Positions 32,448 through 38,131 of a DNA stretch of 38,131 nucleotides are shown piece after piece; position 1 is the stretch's first letter; the number at the start of each line of letters is the position of its first letter. The notes below the pieces were generated by a model. It did not search any database and was not told the DNA's origin. It saw only the letters and a program-made list of their open reading frames with translations. The position numbers and the translations under genes were made by a program. This DNA is from Pirellulales bacterium (GTDB taxonomy: Bacteria; Planctomycetota; Planctomycetia; Pirellulales; UBA1268), in NCBI GenBank assembly GCA_016779265.1, contig JADHNY010000029.1, positions 1-38,131 on the forward strand. The letters run 5' to 3'.

Positions 32448-34022
32448 ATGGCAGAGATCCTCACTGCTGCAGCCACGACACTCGCCGACCCGCTGGTGTG
32501 GGGAGTGGTGGTGGCTGCCGCACTCTATGGCGTGGCGATCGGAAGCATGCCGGGCCTGACAGCCACGATGGGCGTGGCCTTGTTTGTGCCGGTGACGTTC
32601 TGGCTGCCACCGGTGCCTGCCTTGGCGGGTATCGCCACGATGGTTGCCTGTGCGATCTTTGCCGGCGACATTCCCACGACACTGCTCCGCATCCCTGGCA
32701 CACCGGCATCCGCCGCCTACGCCGCTGAAGCCCATGAGCTCGCTCGCCAAGGCCAGGCCGGTCGAGCGCTGGGAATGGCGCTGGTGGCCAGCATCACCGG
32801 CGGGCTCTTCGGTGCGGTGGTACTGATGCTGTTGGGGAGCCAGCTGGCGGGCATTGCCTCATGGTTTAGCGTGGCGGAGTATTTCTGGCTCTATACGCTC
32901 GGCCTGAGCTGTGCGGTGCTGGTGGCGCCAGGACGAGTCAGTCTGAGTCTGGTGAGCCTGCTGCTCGGCCTGCTCTGCTCGACGGTGGGGCTCAGTGCGG
33001 TTCATGCGGAGCCACGCTTCACGCTGGGGATTCCGGAGTTGCTTGGCGGTGTCGGCTTTATCCCAGCCATGGTGGGGCTGTTTGGAATGTCGGAGGTGCT
33101 TCGCAACGCCTTGGCCTTGAGAAGGCGAGCGGGCATCGCTGCCGATGCGGCGAGTGGACAGGCCGATGTTGGATCTGTTGTCAACACCGCCCCACCGGTC
33201 GTCTCTGTCTCTCTCCAGCAGCTGTTTTCGCGTCCGGTCGCCTGGCTTCGCTCTGCGGTGATCGGGGTGTTTGTGGGAGTGCTGCCGGGGGCAGGAGCTG
33301 ACATTGCCAGCTGGGTCGCATCGGCGGCATCACCACGTGGCGGCCAGAGTGATGACACCAAGATGCATCGGATTGCGGACGCCTGCACCGCCAACTCATC
33401 GTCGCTTGCGGCGGCATGGATTCCGGCGCTCGTGTTTGGCATTCCAGGCGACTCGGTGACGGCGATGGTGATCGGGGTGCTGGCGATGAAGAACCTCGAT
33501 CCTGGGCCAGACGTGTTTCAGAAGCAGGCAGCGTTGGTCTATGGCCTCTACCTGACTTTCATGCTGGCTAACCTTGTCCTGCTGCCGATCGGCCTGATCG
33601 CGATTCGAGCAGCTGGGTTCGTCATGCAGACGCCTCAGCGGATCCTACTGCCACTGATCGTGCTGCTGTGTGTGGTGGGGAGCTTTGCGATCAATGGCAG
33701 CCTGTTTGATGTGGGACTGATGCTCATGTTCGGCCTGGTGGGCGTCGCCTGCGACCGCTTGTCGATTCCTGTAGGGCCGATGGTCTTGGGCATCATTCTC
33801 GGTGGGCCGCTTGAGGAACGGTTTGTGCAGACGCTCAGCGGTGGCCGTGGCAGCCTGCTGGCGTTTGTGGAGCGGCCTGTGGCGGCTGGCCTGGCTGCGG
33901 TGGTGGGAATCGCCTGGCTGGTGGCGATCGCACGGCTGCTCCGTCGCGGCCACACTGCGAAGACGCCAGATGAGCCTGGCTCGGGCCAAGAAGCCACCAC
34001 TGAGGCCAATGCCTCCAACTAA
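32448..34022 (+). CDS. tctA: Tripartite tricarboxylate transporter, large permease TctA
   Basis: Inner-membrane sodium-driven permease of 524 residues, about 12 hydrophobic segments. The family block GSMPGLTATMGVALFVPVTF lies at 32-51, with FAGDIPTTLLRIPGTPAS and a second inverted-repeat copy, VGVLPGAGADIASWVASAAS, at about 272-291. FGIPGDSVTAMVIGVL (318 and on) and VGPMVLGIILGGPLEE near 450 are also typical. An ATG at 32448, preceded by AGGAAG that overlaps the upstream stop, is the start; a GTG one codon earlier is possible. The C-terminal 25 residues are hydrophilic. It completes the transporter with the TctC-TctB fusion. Its stop overlaps the convergent kinase gene by 4 bp. Confidence 0.93.
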   Translation: MAEILTAAATTLADPLVWGVVVAAALYGVAIGSMPGLTATMGVALFVPVTFWLPPVPALAGIATMVACAIFAGDIPTTLLRIPGTPASAAYAAEAHELARQGQAGRALGMALVASITGGLFGAVVLMLLGSQLAGIASWFSVAEYFWLYTLGLSCAVLVAPGRVSLSLVSLLLGLLCSTVGLSAVHAEPRFTLGIPELLGGVGFIPAMVGLFGMSEVLRNALALRRRAGIAADAASGQADVGSVVNTAPPVVSVSLQQLFSRPVAWLRSAVIGVFVGVLPGAGADIASWVASAASPRGGQSDDTKMHRIADACTANSSSLAAAWIPALVFGIPGDSVTAMVIGVLAMKNLDPGPDVFQKQAALVYGLYLTFMLANLVLLPIGLIAIRAAGFVMQTPQRILLPLIVLLCVVGSFAINGSLFDVGLMLMFGLVGVACDRLSIPVGPMVLGIILGGPLEERFVQTLSGGRGSLLAFVERPVAAGLAAVVGIAWLVAIARLLRRGHTAKTPDEPGSGQEATTEANASN

Positions 34023-35959
34023 GCCTCAGCAGCGATCGCCAAGGCAAGGCTCACCACGGTGGTGGTGAGCGCCGTGACATGCATCTCAGAGAGGCTTTCC
34101 TCTGCGTAGATGGCAAGTAGGCCGAGTGGGTGATGGCCAATGACGAGGGGATAGCCAACGATGCTGCTGATGCGTTGATGCCTCGACCCACCGGCCGACG
34201 TTGTTTCAACTGGCTTGGTAATAGTCATCTGTCGCGGCTGATGGCTTGAAAGGATCGCATCGACCGTGGGCTGGTCGATTCCTGGCAGGCTTGGATCAGA
34301 CGTCACAAATCGGGTTGGCTGTGTGCAGTCTTTTCCGCACAGCCAGACCTCCATCGCGAGCAGGCCCAGCTGCATGGTGCCTTCTTCGACCACGTTACGC
34401 AGGCGTTCCTTCAGGCTGCCAGGGGCAGTGAGAAACAGGCCAGCGGCTGCCGTGAAGGCTGCAATCGTTTCGCGTTCCTGTTCGAGCTTCAGGCGGAGTT
34501 CTTGGGCTGCCATGCGGTCGCTGACATCACGGGCCACCGCATAGACCGCCCCTTCTTCGACCACGGCGTGGGCATTCCATTCAAGCCAGACATAGTGGCC
34601 GTTGGCATGCCGGTAGCGATTGAGGAAGTGGAAGGTCGGCTTCTCGTCGGCGAGATGCGAGAGCTCGCTGCGGGTTCGTTCCTGGTCGTCGGGATGCACG
34701 TAGTCAAGAAAAGGCTGGTTGATCAGGTCCGCGGCCTGGTAGCCGAGCAGCCCCTGCACATTGTCGTTGAGCCGGTGGAAGGTGCCGTTGAGCCCTGCGA
34801 TGCAGAACAGGTCGAGTGAGAGATCAAAAAACTGCACCAGTTCCTGTTCCGCTCGCCGCTGCCCAGACTCGAGATACGCAGTCACAGCGGCGGCCACCTC
34901 ACCCGCATTCGCAGGACGCGCTTCAGGCTCAGCTGCCAGGCATTGTTTGGCAAGCCGCACCAGCGGCAGTGGCCCTCGGCATTCATCAAGGCGAGTGAAG
35001 GCTGCGGTGAGGTCTCCAGCGGCAGACTGTCTGCAGCGTTCGTCGGAGCTTTCGGCAGCGAATGGGGCGGAACCGGTGAGGATTTCACAGAGGATGCTGC
35101 CAAGACCAAACACGTCCGAACGGCAGTCGACCTGATCCATGTCTCCTCGAGCCTGCTCCGGGGGGAGATAGGCGGGGGTGCCGAAGATGGTGCCCGCCAT
35201 GGTGTGGCCGAGGCTCTCAAGGGCAGCGGTCTGGTCGTCGTGTTCTTCAGCGGCTGAAGAGAGTGGCACGGCATCAGGCGGATCGGCGGTGAACTCGGCG
35301 GCGACAGCAAGCGGTGCTGGATCGAGTGGCCTGGCATCAGGGAGCAGTTTGGCGACCCCCCAGTCCATCACGCTGACAACGCCAAACGGACAGACCATCA
35401 CGTTGGAGGGCTTGAGGTCACGATGGATCACACCCCGCTGGTGGGCTGACGCCATGGCCAGGCAGGTCTCGGAGAAGATGTTCAGCAGCCTCGGCAGTTC
35501 ACCGCCGCGATCGCTGATGTCCGCGAGGACCTGTCGGAGCGTCTTCCCAAGCAGCAGCTCCATCACAATGAAGGCCTGGCCATCGAGCGTGACGCCAAAC
35601 TCGTGGATCGTCACGATCCCAGGGTGCGCCAGCTGGCTGGCGATCCTGGCCTCACGGAAAAAGCGTTGGAGTGCTGCCGGCTGCTGCCGCTGAGGTCGCT
35701 CCATGAGTTTGATGGCGACGGAACGACAGAGCTGGGAGTCCCAGCCTTCGTGGACGACCCCCATGCCACCGCGGCCGATGACACGGATCAGTCGGTAGCG
35801 GTGTCCCTCGCCAAAGCCCGTCACCGTCTCCTGGGGGCTCCAGACCAGGTCAGCCGGATAGGCTCCGCCGCTTTGGCTGTCGTCTCGATAGATCGTCGCA
35901 GTTTCCGGCGAAACGGGTGTGGGCTGATGGTCACTCGGATTGGAGAGGTCTTCACTCAC
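34019..35959 (-). CDS. Ser/Thr protein kinase with PAS and GAF sensor domains
   Basis: Hanks-type kinase followed by sensors, 646 residues from the GTG at 35957-35959. A TTG at 35978-35980 is an alternative adding seven residues; neither has a strong ribosome site. Numbered from the GTG, IGRGGMGVV (61-69), Lys84, HRDLKPSN (179-186) and the Mg-binding motif DWG (199-201) in place of DFG are seen; the kinase domain spans about 55-375. Residues 390-495 are a PAS/PAC domain (IAGLNGTFHRLNDNVQGLLG, YVHPDDQERTR, NGHYVWLEWNAH) ending in ARDVSDR. A GAF-like domain covers 505-645. PAS-GAF is common with histidine kinases, but no histidine kinase or GGDEF domain follows. No membrane segment is present, so cytosolic sensing of redox, light or a small ligand is likely. 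Starts 54 nt after the sulfatase-fusion stop. Confidence 0.88.
   Translation of the reverse strand: MSEDLSNPSDHQPTPVSPETATIYRDDSQSGGAYPADLVWSPQETVTGFGEGHRYRLIRVIGRGGMGVVHEGWDSQLCRSVAIKLMERPQRQQPAALQRFFREARIASQLAHPGIVTIHEFGVTLDGQAFIVMELLLGKTLRQVLADISDRGGELPRLLNIFSETCLAMASAHQRGVIHRDLKPSNVMVCPFGVVSVMDWGVAKLLPDARPLDPAPLAVAAEFTADPPDAVPLSSAAEEHDDQTAALESLGHTMAGTIFGTPAYLPPEQARGDMDQVDCRSDVFGLGSILCEILTGSAPFAAESSDERCRQSAAGDLTAAFTRLDECRGPLPLVRLAKQCLAAEPEARPANAGEVAAAVTAYLESGQRRAEQELVQFFDLSLDLFCIAGLNGTFHRLNDNVQGLLGYQAADLINQPFLDYVHPDDQERTRSELSHLADEKPTFHFLNRYRHANGHYVWLEWNAHAVVEEGAVYAVARDVSDRMAAQELRLKLEQERETIAAFTAAAGLFLTAPGSLKERLRNVVEEGTMQLGLLAMEVWLCGKDCTQPTRFVTSDPSLPGIDQPTVDAILSSHQPRQMTITKPVETTSAGGSRHQRISSIVGYPLVIGHHPLGLLAIYAEESLSEMHVTALTTTVVSLALAIAAEA
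34049..34070. terminator. Hairpin downstream of tctA inside kinase coding end
   Basis: A perfect 9-bp inverted repeat, GCTCACCAC and GTGGTGAGC, with loop GGTG, begins 26 nt after the tctA stop. No T-tract follows. It lies inside the 3' end of the convergent kinase gene, so it may act as an attenuator or mRNA 3'-end protector for tctA, or be only a coding coincidence. Confidence 0.3.
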
Positions 35960-36013
35960 AACACGCCGCCCTGCCGACAACTCGAATCAAGAACTCCCCA
36001 GTGTACACCCCGC

Positions 36014-38131
36014 TCAGGGGGCTTGAGCTGCCACGGGCCGCAGCACCAGTCGCCGAATGTCGGCCACCATGTCGCCCGGGACATCGGTGGCCAGAAGGGA
36101 TAAGGTGGCCTCGCCGGCAGGGAGGTCAATCGGCCCCAAGGAGAGGGTGCGGAAGGGTTTGTCGTAGCTCTCTGCACCACGGTCGACACGATCTTCACCT
36201 AGGTTGAGTGGCGGATCCCAGGCCTCTCGGATTACGCCTGTCACCTGTTGAGCTGCCGTCGGCGTGCGGTCGGCTTGCTCACAGGTCAGCGCAATCGTTG
36301 CACCGGTGGACTCCTCAGGACAGGTGTACCAGAGCACCGCTTCATAGCTGCCGGGCGTGAGCACGTCGACAGTCCAGGTGATGCGGTCATCGGGTGATGT
36401 CCAGTTGGTAAAGAACGAGCAGTTCGGAGCGCGTCCACTTCGTTCCACACCTCCGTGGCCACGGCCATCGCGGGCAGGCAGTTCGGTCTGGGGGGCTCCA
36501 GCGAAGCCGACGGGGAACCGTTCGACCTCAGGAACAGGGACGGTATCGAGCACCTCGCGTCGCCAGGCTTTGGCAATCGCCTTGAGCTGGGCTGCGGTCT
36601 GTGGATCAGCGTCGGTGATATCGGTGGTCTGACCAGGATCGTCAACCATGTTGTAGAGCTGGCCTTCGTGGTCGAGGCGGTGGGTGGCTGTGCGGATACT
36701 CACCTTGCCACGGAAAGAGGAGACGATCGGCCGCTGCTTGAGCGTCTCTAACAACGACGCTGTGTTGCCTTGTCCGGCGAGCAACGGAGCGAGGCTTACG
36801 CCATCGAGTGGCCGGCAGCCTGCTGTCGACACACCGGCAAGCCCCGCGAGGGTGGGCAGCAGGTCGATGGCGGCGGTCGGCTCGGCAAGTCGCGAGCCCG
36901 CCGCAATCGTCTCGGGCCACCGCACGCAGCAGACACTCCGCACTCCACCATCATCGGTCGAGCCTTTACGACCACGCATGCCACCACACCAGCGAAAGCT
37001 GTTCGGGCCATTGTCTGAAAAGAAGACGACGATTGTGTCGTTGGTAAGCTCGCAGCTCTCGAGTGTGTCGAGCAGGCGGCCGACATTGGTGTCGAGGTTT
37101 TCCACAAGGGCCAGTGCCGCACGGGTGAAGGTCGGATCTTCACGGTCTCGGGTCTGAGCAAGTGGCAGATCCTCGTAACGCGCCCAGTCATCATCTGGAA
37201 CCGACATCGGCGAGTGGGGCGTGTTGTACGCGACGTAGCAGAGGAAGGGTGCCTCCGTGTTGGCTTTGACAAAGTCGATCGCCTTGTCAGTGATGTCGTC
37301 GGTGATGAAGCCCGTGCCCCTAACAAACTCGCTGTCGGACTCCATCGGTGGATTGAAGTAGCTCCCCCAGTGGCCTTCGGTGAAGCCATAGAACCGCTCA
37401 AAGCCACGGGCGAGTGGGTGGTATGGCCACTGGGTGCCGTTGTGCCACTTCCCGAAGCAGCCGGTTTCGTAGCCACCGTCACGAAACACCTCGGCGATCG
37501 TCCGCTCATCGGGGCTCATGCGTTCCTGGCCTTCGGTCACACCGCGGACGCCACCGCGTGCATGCCAGCGGCCAGTCAGCAGTTCAGCACGGGTTGGTGC
37601 ACAGACCGGCTGCACAAAAAACGTCTCAAGCAGACAGCCATCGGTGGCAATCGCATCGACGTTCGGCGTGCGAAACGACTGATTGCCGGTGACCGAGAAG
37701 TCGCCCCAGCCGGCATCGTCGGCGAGGATCACGAGCACATTCGGCGGCCGCTTGAGAGTGCTGGACGCCGGTGTTGCAGCCTGCTCTCGCGGCGTGGTGG
37801 CAATCGACTCGACCGCCACATCAGCGATCGCTCCAGCCAATGGGTTGACCCGCCCTTTGCCGTCTGGGTGGAGACGGCTTCCCAAGAAGATCACAAACAG
37901 ATCGAGCTCGGGGTCGATCCAGAGCGAGGTGCCGGTGAAGCCGCCGTGGCCAAAAGCAGACGGTGACAGCTTGCCACCACGGTTGGAAGAGTAGCCGCTT
38001 TGCTTGTCCCAGCCGAGGCCGCGAAGGCCGCCTCCTGGCACCTCGACGACGGTATTCATCGTGGCGAGTGTCTGTGGACTCACGACTGCGGTGCCATCAA
38101 TGTTGCCTCCTGCCAGCATCGCTCGTGCGTA
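36014..38131 (-). CDS. Serine hydrolase (beta-lactamase family)-sulfatase fusion, 5' end cut
   Basis: The frame is open to the right edge (YARA lies before the first visible Met), so the start is missing; about 705 residues are visible. The first 105 are the C-terminal end of a beta-lactamase/class C serine hydrolase: MLAGGNIDGTAVVSPQTLA, GLGWDKQS, and FGHGGFTGTSLWIDPELD, where HGG takes the KTG-like place. Residues 125-560 are a type I sulfatase: VILADDAGWGDF (metal ligand), CAPTRAELLTGR with the Cys that becomes formylglycine (codon 37601-37603), GKWHNG and FFSDNGPN. Residues 570-705 form a beta-sandwich common behind planctomycete sulfatases. The protein probably acts outside the cytoplasm on sulfated polymers, its ester-bond hydrolase and sulfatase working together. 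It needs a formylglycine-generating enzyme encoded elsewhere. Downstream lies the kinase-PAS-GAF gene. Confidence 0.87.
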   Translation of the reverse strand, partial: YARAMLAGGNIDGTAVVSPQTLATMNTVVEVPGGGLRGLGWDKQSGYSSNRGGKLSPSAFGHGGFTGTSLWIDPELDLFVIFLGSRLHPDGKGRVNPLAGAIADVAVESIATTPREQAATPASSTLKRPPNVLVILADDAGWGDFSVTGNQSFRTPNVDAIATDGCLLETFFVQPVCAPTRAELLTGRWHARGGVRGVTEGQERMSPDERTIAEVFRDGGYETGCFGKWHNGTQWPYHPLARGFERFYGFTEGHWGSYFNPPMESDSEFVRGTGFITDDITDKAIDFVKANTEAPFLCYVAYNTPHSPMSVPDDDWARYEDLPLAQTRDREDPTFTRAALALVENLDTNVGRLLDTLESCELTNDTIVVFFSDNGPNSFRWCGGMRGRKGSTDDGGVRSVCCVRWPETIAAGSRLAEPTAAIDLLPTLAGLAGVSTAGCRPLDGVSLAPLLAGQGNTASLLETLKQRPIVSSFRGKVSIRTATHRLDHEGQLYNMVDDPGQTTDITDADPQTAAQLKAIAKAWRREVLDTVPVPEVERFPVGFAGAPQTELPARDGRGHGGVERSGRAPNCSFFTNWTSPDDRITWTVDVLTPGSYEAVLWYTCPEESTGATIALTCEQADRTPTAAQQVTGVIREAWDPPLNLGEDRVDRGAESYDKPFRTLSLGPIDLPAGEATLSLLATDVPGDMVADIRRLVLRPVAAQAP

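Noticed and set aside
37214-37966. Plus-strand open frame of 250 codons
   Set aside because: Antisense to the sulfatase fusion, including its active-site region.

Overview
The window looks like chromosomal DNA of a planctomycete, probably a Pirellulales-type lineage. This is inferred from gene content and architecture, not from a marker gene. Supporting signs are high G+C, a Tat-exported Gfo/Idh oxidoreductase, a formylglycine sulfatase with a planctomycete-style beta-sandwich tail, Hanks-type kinases carrying sensor-like domains, a very large secreted TIM-barrel-like protein, and a PilM operon whose proteins are full of Met-Gly-Ser repeats. No rRNA, tRNA, CRISPR array, insertion sequence or phage gene was recognised.

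Layout. 1-2497: the 5' part of a rhamnulokinase gene runs off the left edge on the minus strand. It is divergent from a plus-strand pair, an APS/PAPS reductase (cysH) and an Rrf2-family regulator, with a 19-bp inverted repeat just before cysH. 2566-8674 (minus): a closely spaced six-gene run, read in the order Gfo/Idh oxidoreductase, alanine dehydrogenase, mtnA, acyl carrier protein, adenylate-forming ligase and SDR reductase. 8675-9168: a gene-free stretch with a 133-bp interrupted palindrome and short tandem repeats. 9169-12257 (minus): a Ser/Thr kinase with a degenerate receiver domain, then the ribosome-assembly GTPase der. 12538-15576 (plus): a 1012-aa secreted protein, converging on a minus-strand operon of a GH38-like protein, cmk and plsC (15551-19619).

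19972-28374 (plus): the most unusual part, a four-gene operon closed by a strong bidirectional terminator. It encodes a PilM-PilN-like fusion, two single-pass membrane proteins and an exported helical-repeat protein. All four carry the same kind of Met/Gly/Ser low-complexity blocks. The likely role is the inner-membrane platform of a type IV pilus or type II secretion-like machine rebuilt in planctomycete style. 28495-30998 (minus): an acetolactate synthase catalytic subunit without an adjacent regulatory subunit, and a small secreted protein. 31029-34022 (plus): a tripartite tricarboxylate transporter reduced to two genes by fusion of TctC and TctB, followed by TctA. 34019-38131 (minus): a kinase-PAS-GAF protein preceded by a fusion of a beta-lactamase-type serine hydrolase and a sulfatase, which runs off the right edge.

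Together the genes mix housekeeping (der, cmk, plsC, ilvB, mtnA, cysH) with carbohydrate and sulfated-polymer use (rhamnulokinase, sulfatase fusion, GH-like proteins), carboxylate uptake and signalling. All family assignments come from reading motifs; no database search was possible.
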